A DNA stretch of 64,000 bases from Hyphomicrobiales bacterium (GTDB taxonomy: Bacteria > Pseudomonadota > Alphaproteobacteria > Rhizobiales > Beijerinckiaceae): NCBI GenBank assembly GCA_028290285.1, contig JAQGKD010000009.1, positions 1 to 64,000 of the forward strand, in the 5' to 3' direction. Position numbers and translations under genes: made by a program. Positions 44,567 through 54,171 of the stretch are shown here, one piece after another. Under the pieces are notes generated by a model, which saw only the letters and a list, made by a program, of their open reading frames with translations, searched no databases and was not told the origin of the DNA. Every line of letters starts with the position of its first letter. The stretch's first letter is position 1.

Positions 44567-45787
44567 ATGAGCGACAAGACACCCGCATCCCCTTCGCAGA
44601 CCGCCACCCCTGCCCGCAAGCTGCGGCAAGCCACACGCCTTGTCCATGGCGGCACCATGCGCTCGCAATTCGGCGAGACGTCCGAGGCGCTGTTCCTGAC
44701 GCAGGGCTATGTCTACGACAGCATGGAAGCCGCCGAGGCGCGCTTCAAGGGCGAGCAGCCGGGCTTCCTCTATTCGCGTTTTTCCAACCCGACCGTCGCC
44801 ATGTTCGAGCAGCGCATGGCGTTGCTCGAAGGCGCTGAAGCGGCGCGCGCCACCGGTAGCGGCATGGCCGCCGTGACCGCCGCCCTGATCGGCCAGGTCA
44901 GCGCGGGCGATCACGTCGTCGCCGCCAAGGCGCTGTTCGGCTCCTGCCGTTACGTGGTGGAAGAATTGCTGCCACGGTTCGGCGTGGCGTCGACGCTGGT
45001 GGACGGCACGGATCTCGACCAGTGGCGCGCGGCCATGCGGCCCAATACCAAAGTGCTGTTTCTGGAAAGCCCTACCAATCCGCAGCTTGAAATCATCGAC
45101 ATCGCTGCGGTCGCCGAAATCGCCCACGCGGGTGGCGCGAAGCTGACGGTCGACAATGTGTTCGCCACGCCCCTTCTCCAGAGCCCCCTCGAAATGGGGG
45201 CGGATTGCGTGGTCTATTCGGCGACCAAGCATATCGACGGACAGGGCCGGTGCCTCGGCGGCGTGATCCTCGCCTCCGAAGAATTCATCCAGGCCAACGT
45301 GCACAACCTGCTGCGCCAGACCGGCCCCGCCATCTCGCCGTTTAATGCCTGGGTGCTGCTGAAGGGCCTCGAAACGCTGCCCGTTCGCGTGGCCCAGCAG
45401 ATGCGCTCGGCGGCGACAATCGCCGATCACCTCGCGGGCAAGAAGGGTGTGGCGCGGGTCCTGTATCCGACCCGCACTGACCATCCGCAGCACGAGCTTG
45501 CCATGCGGCAGATGAGCGGGGGCGGAACGGTTCTTGCGCTCGATCTCGCCGACGGCAAGGAGGGCGCGTTCCGCTTCGCCAACCAGCTGCGCATCATCAA
45601 GATCTCGAACAATCTGGGCGATGCCAAGAGCCTCATCACCCATCCCGCCACGACGACGCACCAGCGCCTCTCCCCCGCGTTGCGCCTGGAATCGGGAATT
45701 GGCGACGGGCTTCTGCGTCTCTCCGTCGGCCTCGAGGATGTGGCCGACCTGATCGAGGATCTCGACGCAGGCCTTGCCGCGCTCTGA
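44567..45787 (+). CDS. metZ: O-succinylhomoserine sulfhydrylase
   Basis: A 406-residue Cys/Met-metabolism PLP enzyme. It makes homocysteine from O-succinylhomoserine and sulfide. Landmarks are ATRLVHGG near the N-terminus, YSRFSNPTVAMFE, TVDNVFATPLLQSPLEMGAD and the PLP lysine Lys221 in VVYSATKHIDGQGR, ending in SGGGTVLALDL and KSLITHPATTTH. The MetZ branch is supported by the SAM-II riboswitch upstream, which typically controls metA or metZ in alphaproteobacteria. The ATG at 44567 follows ACCGAGGA; the longer frame runs back through the riboswitch and is not translated. It is monocistronic. Confidence 0.95.
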   Translation: MSDKTPASPSQTATPARKLRQATRLVHGGTMRSQFGETSEALFLTQGYVYDSMEAAEARFKGEQPGFLYSRFSNPTVAMFEQRMALLEGAEAARATGSGMAAVTAALIGQVSAGDHVVAAKALFGSCRYVVEELLPRFGVASTLVDGTDLDQWRAAMRPNTKVLFLESPTNPQLEIIDIAAVAEIAHAGGAKLTVDNVFATPLLQSPLEMGADCVVYSATKHIDGQGRCLGGVILASEEFIQANVHNLLRQTGPAISPFNAWVLLKGLETLPVRVAQQMRSAATIADHLAGKKGVARVLYPTRTDHPQHELAMRQMSGGGTVLALDLADGKEGAFRFANQLRIIKISNNLGDAKSLITHPATTTHQRLSPALRLESGIGDGLLRLSVGLEDVADLIEDLDAGLAAL

Positions 45788-45796
45788 AGCGTGGCG

Positions 45797-46285
45797 TCAG
45801 GCCAGGTCTTTCGTCATGGACGATGAGTCCATGCCGAAATCATCTTCTGCCTCGTCGTAGCCCACGTAGCCCGCGGCGAGGAAGAAGGGTTTCGCCGTAT
45901 CGGTCGAGACCAGCGCGCAACTCGGCAGGCCGAGCTTGCGGGCCTCGGCTTCCAGCGCGGCCAGAAGCGCCTTGCTGACGCCGCGAAACCGGAACTCCGG
46001 CGAAACGTAAAGCAGGGTCATTTCGCCATCGCCCGTGAAGGCACCGACGCCAGCCATCTCGCCGTCGACCTCGGCTATGAGCACGAAGCTGCCGAGCGTC
46101 TCGATCCAGGCCTTCATGTTGGCGGGCGTCTTGTTGATCAGCATTCCCTCGACGATCGCTGGGATGCCGTTGTGATCCAACGTGCAAAGCTCGGTTATCG
46201 AGCGGCGCACCAGCCCGCAGGCCGCGTCACTGTCTCCGGCTTCGGCTTTGCGAATGTCGATTTGATTCTGTGCGGCTTCGCTCAT
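45797..46285 (-). CDS. GNAT family N-acetyltransferase
   Basis: A 162-residue acetyltransferase with the GNAT fold. The N-terminal IDIRKAEAGDSDAACGLVR leads into SFVLIAEVDGEMAGVGAF, the acetyl-CoA-binding motif A segment LLYVSPEFRFRGVSKALLAA (with the R-x-x-G-V/A loop) and LVSTDTAKPFFLAAGYVGY in motif B. Substrate is unknown; this subgroup includes PanZ/YjaB-like and uncharacterised enzymes. Convergent with metZ (9-bp gap), divergent from apaG. Confidence 0.85.
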   Translation of the reverse strand: MSEAAQNQIDIRKAEAGDSDAACGLVRRSITELCTLDHNGIPAIVEGMLINKTPANMKAWIETLGSFVLIAEVDGEMAGVGAFTGDGEMTLLYVSPEFRFRGVSKALLAALEAEARKLGLPSCALVSTDTAKPFFLAAGYVGYDEAEDDFGMDSSSMTKDLA

Positions 46286-46369
46286 CGGCTCCCCGTGATC
46301 GTGTTATGCTCCCGGCCAGCGCCACGAGAGGGCTCGACGGCGCAGCGGCGTTTGGGGCAGACTAGATCC

Positions 46370-46762
46370 ATGTACACCGCAGTGACACGTGAAATCCAGG
46401 TGACGGTCCTGCCGCAGTTCGTGGCCGACCGGTCGGACCCGGACGAGGGAGCATATTTCTGGGCCTATACGGTCGAGATCACAAACCTCGGCCGCGAGAC
46501 CGTGCAACTCACGGCGCGCCACTGGACTATTACGGATGGCAACGGCCTCGTCGAAGAGGTGCATGGCCCGGGCGTCATTGGCGAACAGCCGGTTATCCAG
46601 CCCGGCGAATCCTTCCGTTACACATCGGGCTGCCCGCTCAGCACGCCATCGGGAATCATGGTCGGCTCCTATCGCATGGTGGATGAAGGCGGCATCGGTT
46701 TCGACGTGGAAATCCCGGCCTTCTCACTCGACTGCCCCTTTGCTTCACGTACGCTGAACTAG
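46370..46762 (+). CDS. apaG: ApaG protein (Co2+/Mg2+ efflux-associated)
   Basis: A 130-residue single-domain protein with a fibronectin-III-like fold. The family is recognised by VTREIQVTVLPQFV, YFWAYTVEITNLG, QLTARHWTITDGNG, EEVHGPGVIGEQPVIQPGE and MVGSYRMV. In enterobacteria it is linked to cobalt/magnesium resistance and dinucleotide metabolism; the molecular role is unclear. Start at 46370; the open frame extends further upstream without conservation. Its stop is immediately followed by the argE start (no gap), so the two are coupled. Confidence 0.93.
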   Translation: MYTAVTREIQVTVLPQFVADRSDPDEGAYFWAYTVEITNLGRETVQLTARHWTITDGNGLVEEVHGPGVIGEQPVIQPGESFRYTSGCPLSTPSGIMVGSYRMVDEGGIGFDVEIPAFSLDCPFASRTLN

Positions 46763-47938
46763 ATGAGCGCCGTCCCCGCCCCTGTCAGCCTCGACGATGT
46801 CGTTGCGATCCTGTCGCGCCTGATCGGCTTCGACACGGAGAGCTCGCAATCGAACCTGCCCCTGATCGATTGGGTGGAAGGCTATCTCGATGGTCTCGGC
46901 GTCGCATCGGTGCGCGTGCCCAACGAAAGCGGCGACAAGGCCGCATTGTTTGCGACCATCGGCCCCATGCGCGACGGCGGCGTCGTGCTTTCGGGCCATT
47001 CGGATGTCGTGCCCGTCGAAGGGCAGATCTGGACGTCTGATCCTTTCACGCTTCGGCGCGAAGGTGGCCGCGTCTACGGGCGCGGGGCCTGCGACATGAA
47101 GGGCTTCGATGCCATCGTGCTCGCCATGGCGGCGCAATGGCGGCACATGGCGCTGAAGTCGCCGATCCACATCCTGATCTCGTATGACGAGGAGACCACA
47201 TGTCTCGGTCCCGTCGATACGATCGCGCGTTTCGGGCTGGACCTGCCGCGCCCGCGCGCGGTGATCGTGGGCGAGCCGACATCCATGCTGGTCGTCGACG
47301 CGCATAAGAGCGTGGCGACGTATATGACCACGGTCATCGGCCACGAGGCGCATTCCTCCAAGCCCGCGCTCGGCGCGAATGCGGTCGAGGGCGCGTGCGA
47401 ACTGGTGACCGAACTCTATCGGATCGGCCGGGAGATCGCGGCACTGGGCGACCCGAGCGGCCGGTTCGATCCGCCCGCGTCGACGATCCATGTGGGGACA
47501 ATTCATGGGGGCACGGCGCGCAACATATTGGCGCGCGAATGCACCTTTCACTGGGAGTTTCGCGGGCTTCCGGGTGTCGCACCCGATTTCGCGCTGAAAC
47601 GGCTCAACGAGTACGCAGAGACCGTGCTGCTGCCGCGGCTGCGGCGTCATGCACCCGATGCCGACGTGATCACGACGACCGAGATCGAAGTGCCCGGCCT
47701 CGCGCCCGAGCCGGGCTCGCCGGCGGAATCGCTGGCGCTGCGGCTGACGCAATCCAACAGCTGCCTCGCGGTGGCTTTCGCGACGGAGGGCGGGCGCTTC
47801 CAGAGTGCGGGCGTGCCGACCATCGTTTGCGGTCCCGGCAGCATCGACCAGGCTCACCAGCCCGACGAATATATCGAGGAAGCGCAGATCGAAGCCGCCC
47901 TCGCCTTCATGCGCTCCCTGGCGGACGAAATGTCCTGA
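46763..47938 (+). CDS. argE: Acetylornithine deacetylase
   Basis: An M20-family zinc peptidase-like deacetylase of 391 residues that converts N-acetylornithine to ornithine in arginine synthesis. Metal-binding and catalytic segments are SGHSDVVPVEGQIW (His, Asp), YGRGACDMKGFDA (bridging Asp) and SYDEETTCLG (catalytic Glu pair), with the dimerisation domain VGHEAHSSKPALGANAVEGA-like region (about 195-215) and the C-terminal ligand in VCGPGSIDQAHQPDEYI. The start codon directly follows the apaG stop. The last 32 bp overlap the 3' end of the convergent glycosyltransferase remnant. Confidence 0.92.
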   Translation: MSAVPAPVSLDDVVAILSRLIGFDTESSQSNLPLIDWVEGYLDGLGVASVRVPNESGDKAALFATIGPMRDGGVVLSGHSDVVPVEGQIWTSDPFTLRREGGRVYGRGACDMKGFDAIVLAMAAQWRHMALKSPIHILISYDEETTCLGPVDTIARFGLDLPRPRAVIVGEPTSMLVVDAHKSVATYMTTVIGHEAHSSKPALGANAVEGACELVTELYRIGREIAALGDPSGRFDPPASTIHVGTIHGGTARNILARECTFHWEFRGLPGVAPDFALKRLNEYAETVLLPRLRRHAPDADVITTTEIEVPGLAPEPGSPAESLALRLTQSNSCLAVAFATEGGRFQSAGVPTIVCGPGSIDQAHQPDEYIEEAQIEAALAFMRSLADEMS

Positions 47939-48386
47939 GGGGATTGGTGGAGACGCCGTGCTCTGTCTTCGCCCAGTGATAAGGCCGCCGGAAAAGGTCG
48001 AAGAGCGCGGCCCAGGCAGCAGCGGACATGAACGCCCACTGCACGGGGCGCGCGCACAGGAACAAAACCGACGACCATAGCCCGCGCCGCGACAGGGCGA
48101 GCGCCGTCGGCAGGACGAGCGAGGCGAGCCCCGCCATCGCAAGCATGATCCAGCAGGTGCTCGCAATCGCCTGCGCCACGCTCTTGCGCGGCGACAGGAG
48201 GTCGCCCGCCACCGCATCGAACAGCACATACGCCATGAAGACCGGCCCGATGAGAGGCCCCAGCGTATTCGCCGCGAGCGTGGCCACAACATAGATCGCG
48301 CGGAGCCATCCCAGCTCGCGCACGAGCCGTCGCGGCTGTCTCGTGTGCGTCACCAGCGTCTGCATCCAGCCTTTGAGCGCTCGTAT
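47907..48386 (-). pseudogene. C-terminal remnant of a GT2 glycosyltransferase
   Basis: About 150 codons matching the C-terminal membrane part of cellulose-synthase-like family 2 glycosyltransferases (XagB type). The similarity starts at ALKGWMQTLVTHTRQPRRLV, the segment that follows the QxxRW motif, and ends with DLFRRPYHWAKTEHGVS, the conserved tail. Three hydrophobic segments lie between. Everything N-terminal is missing: upstream codons still read GIR but then lose similarity and hit a stop at 48420-48422. The break falls beside an integrase gene. A methionine at 48365 could start a short product, but as an enzyme it would be dead. Confidence 0.8.
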
Positions 48387-48505
48387 TCCGGTGGCTTTTG
48401 ACGGCTCCGGATGTGCTGTTTACATAATCATGTCAGTCACTTATTGTATTTGGATGTCCTCCGTTGTAACCGGCGATCCTGCCACATTGTTGCGACGATG
48501 TTGCG

Positions 48506-49738
48506 ATGAAAGCTTCAGAGATGCCAGAATTCACGAGCACCGGACGTACGAAACCGGCTCGTCCCTTAACCAATAGAGGCCTAGAGGCACTTTCACCTGA
48601 AGCCTTGCCATATCGGGTTCCCGATTCACGCTGCAGTGGTCTGGCCGCCCGAGTCGCTCCCAACGGGGTGATCACGTGGGATCTCGCTTTCCGCATCAAG
48701 GGCGGCAAGGGGCGTAGACTGTCGCTCGGCCGGTATCCTGATGTCACCTTGGAGAAGGCTCGAGACGAGGCTAACCAACTCACGCGCGCCGGGCGTGCGG
48801 GCCGAGATATGCTTGCTGAACGGGAGGCGGCCAGCGCCGAGCAGGCTAGCCGCATCACGGTAGACTCCCTCATACAGCGCTACATGAAGGCTAAACGTCT
48901 CGCAGGTCTGCGAACATGCGCCGAAATGGAGAGTCGCCTCTTGCGCTCCCTTGCCGGCGTGAGGTTGGCTGCCGCGGCAAGCATTCGCCGCCGCCAGATC
49001 GGAGAACTCTTGGATGAGGTTGCTGAAAGCGGTCGCGAACGTGAGGCAGAGAAGCGCCGGCAGCTTATCGGTGCGATGTTTCGCTGGGGCATAAGGCAGG
49101 ACCTTCTCGAAAATGATCCTACGCTCGGGCTGACGCCGTACGATCCCGGCACACCTCGTGACCGCGTCCTTAGCCAAAGTGAAGTTGAGACCTTTTTTGG
49201 GTGGCTGGAAGTCAGCGGCCTCCCGCACGATCATGCTGACGTGTTGCGCATGGAACTAGCGATCGGCGCCCGATGCGGCGAGGTTGCCGGCATGCAATCT
49301 TCTGAAGTGGATCACCAAACGTTGGTGTGGACGTTACCTTCTTCTCGCTCGAAGAACCGGCGGCCGCGTTCGGTCCCATTGGTCGGGCTGGCGCGGTCCA
49401 TCGTAGCCCGCCGGCTTCATCGCACCGGCGCATTATTTCGATCTCAAACCGGCAAGGTACTGACAGCGTCGCATGTGGGGCAAGCCCTGATAAACCGCCG
49501 CGCAAACTGTCCCATCGCGCATTTTAACACGCATGATCTTCGGCGTACGTTCGTGACTGGCCTCGTCGACATGGACGTTCCAATCGAACTGATTGCAGCA
49601 ATCGTTGGACACGTAAGTGGAGGGCGGGAGACCCGTACTCTGATGCGCCATTACGTTAAGACTGAGATGCTCGACCGCAAACACAGCGCACTATTGTTAT
49701 GGGACGACAGACTACAGACACTTCACCCCCCCCGATGA
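48506..49738 (+). CDS. Tyrosine-type site-specific integrase
   Basis: A 410-residue integrase. The N-terminal arm-binding domain (DUF4102-like, about 30-100) shows PDSRCSGLAARVAPNGVITW and GRRLSLGRYPDVTLEKARDEA; a core-binding SAM-like helical domain follows (LIQRYMKAKRLAGLRTCAEM). The catalytic domain has Arg in IGARCGEVAGM, the HxxR box in HDLRRTFVTG, the second His in VGHVSGG and the likely Tyr nucleophile in MRHYVKTEM. It appears complete. It lies at the edge of the island, reading inward from the disrupted glycosyltransferase, as expected for the element's integrase. Confidence 0.92.
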   Translation: MKASEMPEFTSTGRTKPARPLTNRGLEALSPEALPYRVPDSRCSGLAARVAPNGVITWDLAFRIKGGKGRRLSLGRYPDVTLEKARDEANQLTRAGRAGRDMLAEREAASAEQASRITVDSLIQRYMKAKRLAGLRTCAEMESRLLRSLAGVRLAAAASIRRRQIGELLDEVAESGREREAEKRRQLIGAMFRWGIRQDLLENDPTLGLTPYDPGTPRDRVLSQSEVETFFGWLEVSGLPHDHADVLRMELAIGARCGEVAGMQSSEVDHQTLVWTLPSSRSKNRRPRSVPLVGLARSIVARRLHRTGALFRSQTGKVLTASHVGQALINRRANCPIAHFNTHDLRRTFVTGLVDMDVPIELIAAIVGHVSGGRETRTLMRHYVKTEMLDRKHSALLLWDDRLQTLHPPR

Positions 49739-50114
49739 AAGCTTCCGGTGAATTTCGTACGCGTCTAGCAGCATGTCGGCGGCAGCCGCGGGGACAGTCA
49801 GCTCCGCCCCCTCAGCTTCGACCGCGGTGCAAACTAATTGCGAGCAGCTCCCTGTGTTTCAAACGTCCCGCCCGGCGCGTACAATTCCGAGTTCATCGGC
49901 TGTCCGAGAAACTTGCGCCTACCGGAAACAGACATGCGCCGTGCCATAGAGGCCATCATAAATAGCTAGGACTATGAGCCCTGTCTCGCGATTTGACGCG
50001 CGCGCTTTGGCGAGAGATGCTGTTTTTTTTCGCGGTGAAAATGATTACTGAGTGCCTGTTTGAAGACTCATCCGGCGTCTGAGCGTTTGAAGACTTAAAC
50101 TGCAGATATGAATA
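49739..50114. other. No recognisable gene
   Basis: 376 bp after the integrase gene. A T8 run is at about 50023-50030 and an 11-bp direct repeat GTTTGAAGACT occurs at 50058-50068 and 50085-50095. Short frames exist on both strands but none with support. Confidence 0.4.
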
Positions 50115-50399
50115 TCAGTCGGGGTCGGGCAAGTATTGCAGATCGCCGAGTCCACCAATGCGGCCAAAAACTCGCTCACCCAACCCCCTGGAATCTGCGA
50201 TGCTGCTAGCCTCTTCCGTGCTTGACGCGATCACGGAACCACCCCAGCTCTGCCCCTCCGCCTCGAACTCGGTCGCCCAAACTAAGCTTCTACCCACCAG
50301 CATCATTTGGAGCTTCGGAGGGAACAGCGTTATCTCGTCAAAGCGAATTCCGTCGCAGATCGGGTGAGTTACAGAGAACACAAATCGAGATCTTTGCAT
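50115..50399 (-). CDS. Hypothetical protein, 94 aa
   Basis: Not recognised. The protein starts MQRSRFVFSVTHPICDGIRF and includes LFPPKLQMMLVGRSLVWATE and IASSTEEASSIADSRGLGER. It has no membrane segment or signal peptide. The ATG at 50399 has a good ribosome site (GGGAGAG, spacing 7), which is the main reason for calling it; the open frame extends to 50528. It is flanked by non-coding DNA on both sides inside the island and may be cargo. Function unknown. Confidence 0.45.
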   Translation of the reverse strand: MQRSRFVFSVTHPICDGIRFDEITLFPPKLQMMLVGRSLVWATEFEAEGQSWGGSVIASSTEEASSIADSRGLGERVFGRIGGLGDLQYLPDPD

Positions 50400-51096
50400 G
50401 TGAAATCTCTCCCATGGTTCGGACACTTTCGCCGAAGCGGGCGGTCCCAGTGATGTTCTTTTGCCAGCCCTCAGGTTGAGCGTGACATCATCGATTGTGG
50501 TTTTACTAGCCTGCTTGACCGGCAACACAAAGCGTTTTGAAAACTTAGGGATTCAGCTCGCAAGTTTGCCCACGCACGACGGCTGTGGCACCAGCAGAGG
50601 AATCGATGCCCCTCGTTGCCATGCTAGCGAGGCCAACTAGCATCTGAACGATCTCTCAGCAAGGGATGCTGCAATTTACTCACAAGTCCGTAAGTTCACT
50701 CACTTGCTGATCCAATCCGTCAGGTCTGACCGGACTAGTTCGGGCATCAAAAAGGATGAGATGTCTTGGCCCCGCGTCGATCGACGCGCAGGAGCCAACG
50801 GAGCAGGCACGCCGCACTTGTGACGTCGTGGAGCGGGATAGCGTTTGGCAGTGTAGCACTTCGGAGCCCCTTAGCTTCTAGAAAATGAATTGCGCATATT
50901 CGAATCTCGCGCCGCAAGATCTAGATCGATTTCAAATTCTTACATTCATTTTCAGTTTGCTCAAGAAATAACTAAAGGTTCATATAGATAGTTTCAATTA
51001 AGCGCATTCCTTGTGGTTAACGCTCTAGGCTCGGAATCTATTCGTTTGCTTGTGCAAGCGCCGTTTTGCTGATTCAATGCTAGCTTGAGGGGCACC
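50400..51096. other. No recognisable gene; AT-rich segment
   Basis: About 700 bp. The part from about 50880 to 51070 is markedly richer in A and T than the flanks. Nothing coding, no tRNA and no clear repeat was seen. Confidence 0.4.
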
Positions 51097-51300
51097 GCCG
51101 TAACACATCTGTTTTGGCTTTCGGATGCGAAGATGCGTCGGACGAGCCGCGCTTTCCGCTATCGCACGGGGTGCATCGCGTTGATGATCGACGGGTCATC
51201 AGCGGTATCACTTTCGTGATCAGGAACGGGCTACGCTGGAGCGATGCGCGACATATTACGGTCCACACAAGACGATCTATAACCGCTTCATTTGCTGGAT
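51097..51300 (+). pseudogene. IS5-family transposase, N-terminal fragment
   Basis: Three frames together spell the N-terminus of an IS5-type (IS427-like) transposase: FWLSDAKMRR in one frame, FPLSHGVHRVDDRRVISGIT then FVIRNGLRWSDA in the next, and YGPHKTIYNRFICW in a third. Two frameshifts and loss of everything downstream make it inactive. It is opposite in orientation to the larger IS5-type remnant that follows and comes from a different subfamily. Confidence 0.75.
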
Positions 51301-51607
51301 GGACCAAATCTGCAGATGAGATCCTCGCGCCCGTCAAACGCATCTGTCAGAAGACCGCACGGACATTATGCGGCAAACTTTAAATTCGCATGGCTAGCAA
51401 CACTCTTCGGCCCCGCAGCAGCGGCGCCGCTGGACGGAGCGGCACTGGCTCCAGTCGGAACTGACGCCCCCGCTGCCCGCGTACAGACTCCGGCGCCTAT
51501 TTTCTTCCTCGAGGTTGCCGCTTGAGACTGGCCGAACTTGACGGGACCTTTCAGATTTTTCTTTTCAGATCGCTTACATCTCGGGCCTGAGAGTCCGTCC
51601 GGAGAGT
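51301..51607. other. No recognisable gene
   Basis: 307 bp between two IS5-type remnants. A minus-strand open frame here (51366-51611) is Ala/Lys/Ser-rich and low in complexity; it is not called a gene. Confidence 0.4.
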
Positions 51608-52440
51608 TCACGCTCTTGAACTGAGCTTTTGCAGCATCATTCGGATCGAGGCGAGACGAACGAACGCCAACGCATTTCGGGTCAGGTTTTCAAAGTCTTT
51701 TGCGAGCCTGCGAAAGCGGCCGAGCCATGCAAACGTGCGTTCGACCACCCAACGTCGCGGGAGGACTTCGAAGCCATGCACCTGATCAGAGCGCTTCACA
51801 ATCTCGGTTGCAAGGTGCGGTAGGGCCTTCTTCTGGGCCGTGCGAAATAGTGGACCTTGATAGCCTTACGCAAAAAAGGGTGGAGACCGAACAATGTCGA
51901 CAGCACCAGTGCGCCGGGGTCGCGATCCTGAATATCGGCGGGATGCACTACCGCATGCAACAGCAGCCCTACCTTATCGACGAGGATATGGCGCTTCTTT
52001 CCCTTGACCTTCTTTCCCGCGTCGTAGCCATTCGGATCAGTGCAGCGCCCCCTTTTTCCGCGCTCTTCACACTCTGGCTATCGATAATGCACGCGGTTGG
52101 ACTGGGTTCTCGTCCCATGGCCTCGCGGCATCGGACATAAAGGGCGTGGTGGATGCGCTCGAGCGTGCGGTCCCATGTCCCACAGATCAAAATAGTCGAA
52201 CAGCGTGCTGCGCGGCGGCAAGTCCTTCGGCACATAGCGCCAATGGCACCCCGTGCTCAAGACATACATTATGCCGTTGACGACTTCGCGAAGGTCGACG
52301 AAACGCTTGCGACCCCCGCGCTTGTCCGGTGGAATCAACGGCGCGATATGCGCCCATTCGGTGTCGGTGAGATCGCTCGGATAACGCAGCCGGTCGCGAT
52401 CGTATTTCGCCCGGTTATCGTTCGTCCACATCCGTGGCAC
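51608..52440 (-). pseudogene. IS5-family transposase, frameshifted
   Basis: A nearly full-length transposase broken by at least three frameshifts. Pieces in order are YPSDLTDTEWAHIAPLIPP with GGRKRFVDLREVVNGIMYVL (N-terminus), [16 protein letters not shown] (first catalytic Asp), then [39 protein letters not shown] and finally [20 protein letters not shown] and [20 protein letters not shown] (catalytic Glu region). A palindrome TGAATCA-CATA-TGATTCA at 52464-52481, 24 bp before the N-terminal codon, is probably part of the element end. Confidence 0.85.
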
Positions 52441-52703
52441 CTCCAGAATCAGGCCACACCTCTTGAATCACATATGATTCATCCGATTCAACTTCTTTCC
52501 GGATGGACACTGAGTGAACCCGATCAGTCACAATACAACGTTTTCAGTTTTCAGACTCCTGCCCTAATTTTCTAGGTGCTAGTGGAATTCGGAATAGTCG
52601 ATACGCTGGGCAGCAGTGGTCTGGAAGCAGCGGTTACTCTTGACCTGCCACTAAGATTTCCCTCCACGGGGATTTAGAGTCCGGCCTGCATAAGGACGGA
52701 CAG

Positions 52704-52970
52704 ATGAAGCGAGCACGGTTCACAGAAGAGCAGATCATTGCTGTGCTGAAAGAGCACGAGGCCGGGGCGAAGACCGCCGACCTGGCGCGCAAGCACGGCG
52801 TCTCCGAGGCGACGCTTTACAACTGGAAAGCGAAGTTCGGCGGGATGGACGTTTCCGAGGTGAAGCGGCTGAAGCAGCTCGAAGACGAGAACGCCCGACT
52901 GAAGAAGCTGCTCGCCGAGGCGATGCTGGACACGGCGGCGTTGCGGGAGCTGCTGTCAAAAAAATGGTAG
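52704..52970 (+). CDS. IS3-family transposase OrfA
   Basis: An 88-residue DNA-binding protein with a helix-turn-helix ([40 protein letters not shown]) and a leucine-zipper C-terminus ([20 protein letters not shown]). It recognises the element ends. It ends in an A7 run (52959-52965 region) followed by TGGTAG; ribosomes probably slip by -1 here to make the OrfAB fusion transposase. Confidence 0.92.
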   Translation: MKRARFTEEQIIAVLKEHEAGAKTADLARKHGVSEATLYNWKAKFGGMDVSEVKRLKQLEDENARLKKLLAEAMLDTAALRELLSKKW

Positions 52971-53890
52971 GGCCCGCCGTCAAGCGCGACGCCGTCGCGC
53001 ATCTACAGGCTGCGTGGGGCCTGTCGGAACGTCGGGCCTGCAGCCTGGTGGGGGCGGATCGGAAGATGGTCCGTTACCGATCCTGCCGGCCGCCGGACAC
53101 AGAGCTGCGCGGCCGCTTGCGCGAGCTGGCCAATGAGCGCCGCCGGTTCGGCTACCGGCGGCTGTTCATCCTGCTGCGGCGGGAGGGAGAGCCTTCGGGC
53201 GTCAACCGCATCCATCGGCTCTACCGCGAAGAAGGCCTGTCGGTCCGCAAGCGGCGCGCCCGGCGCAAGGCGGTGGGAACCCGCGCGCCAATCCTGGTGG
53301 AGGCCAAGGCCAATGCGCGCTGGTCGCTCGACTTCGTTCATGACCAGTTCGCCAATGGCCGGCGGTTCCGCATCCTCAACATCGTCGACGACGTCACCAA
53401 GGAGTGTCTGGGCGCGATCCCCGACACCTCGATCTCGGGACGTCGCGTCGCGCGCGAGCTGACCGCGATCATCGAACGCCGGGGCGCGCCGGGTCTGATC
53501 GTCAGCGACAATGGCACGGAGTTCACCTGTAACGCGATGCTCGCCTGGTGCAGGGAGATGAAGGTGGATTGGCATTTCATTGCGCCGGGCAAGCCAATGC
53601 AGAATGGCTTTGTTGAAAGCTTCAACGGTCGGATGCGCGACGAGCTGCTCAACGAGCGCCTGTTCTTCAGCCTGGACGACGCCCGGCGCCAGATCTCCGT
53701 TTGGATCGCTGATTACAATCACCAGCGTCCTCATTCATGGCTGGGCTACCTCACGCCAGTCGCCTTCGCGGCCAATCTCTCCGCAACAGCCGATCCGTTG
53801 CGCAACCCTGACCAGCTCCGCAGATCGGCTGTTGCTCCACCCGCGCCAATCGGTGCAAAATCCGCCGAGGCTCTAATCGCTGCTGGATGA
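52964..53890 (+). CDS. IS3-family transposase OrfB (DDE)
   Basis: A 308-residue DDE transposase catalytic subunit. The HTH_21-type region ([20 protein letters not shown]) precedes the rve core: first Asp in [15 protein letters not shown], second Asp in [13 protein letters not shown] and Glu in [20 protein letters not shown]; the C-terminal tail has [19 protein letters not shown]. All three catalytic residues are present and there are no stops, so the element could still be active. The frame is -1 relative to OrfA. Confidence 0.93.
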   Translation: MVGPAVKRDAVAHLQAAWGLSERRACSLVGADRKMVRYRSCRPPDTELRGRLRELANERRRFGYRRLFILLRREGEPSGVNRIHRLYREEGLSVRKRRARRKAVGTRAPILVEAKANARWSLDFVHDQFANGRRFRILNIVDDVTKECLGAIPDTSISGRRVARELTAIIERRGAPGLIVSDNGTEFTCNAMLAWCREMKVDWHFIAPGKPMQNGFVESFNGRMRDELLNERLFFSLDDARRQISVWIADYNHQRPHSWLGYLTPVAFAANLSATADPLRNPDQLRRSAVAPPAPIGAKSAEALIAAG

Positions 53891-53908
53891 AAAGTCAGTG
53901 GCAGGTCA

Positions 53909-54171
53909 ATGTCGGGCAGATTCGCGATACCCACACTCACGTGACAGCGCGATTTAAATTTACGAAGACGCTGGTGTAGTGAAGTGAGCTGGCCGCTTGA
54001 AACGAGTCCGGCCGATGGGTCGATCATTGCAAGTGCGACGGCCGCGACTGTGACAGGCCCTCAAGCGCGTCTAATTCCGGTGTCATAAATCCTAACTATT
54101 GCGAGAAAAACGCGCTTTATACCGAACATGTAGGAGTCTGTGATGTCTAAAAGCGCCTGCAACATGGTTCT
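53909..54171. other. No recognisable gene
   Basis: 263 bp between the right IS end and the RuvC-like gene stop. No coding or structural signal was recognised. Confidence 0.4.

Larger units (their letters stand above)
52641..53908 (+). mobile_element. IS3-family insertion sequence (IS407-like group)
   Basis: A complete-looking element of 1268 bp. The ends are inverted repeats: TGACCTGCCACT at 52641-52652 and its exact complement AGTGGCAGGTCA at 53897-53908, with further partial match inward. It encodes orfA and orfB with the usual overlap. Flanking bases (ACTCT on the left, ATGTC on the right) do not form a target duplication. Confidence 0.88.

Noticed and set aside
44321-45661. Minus-strand frame of 446 codons
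   Set aside because: Antisense to metZ and its riboswitch.
46745-48292. Minus-strand frame of 515 codons
   Set aside because: Antisense to argE; the real minus-strand signal here is the glycosyltransferase tail in another frame.
48387-48505. tRNA gene as integration target
   Set aside because: No acceptor stem, T-loop or anticodon arm could be found next to the integrase.
51366-51611. Ala/Lys/Ser-rich frame of 81 codons
   Set aside because: Low complexity, no ribosome site, between transposase remnants.
53746-54027. Minus-strand frame across the right IS end
   Set aside because: Half of it is antisense to OrfB; the remainder is too short to judge.
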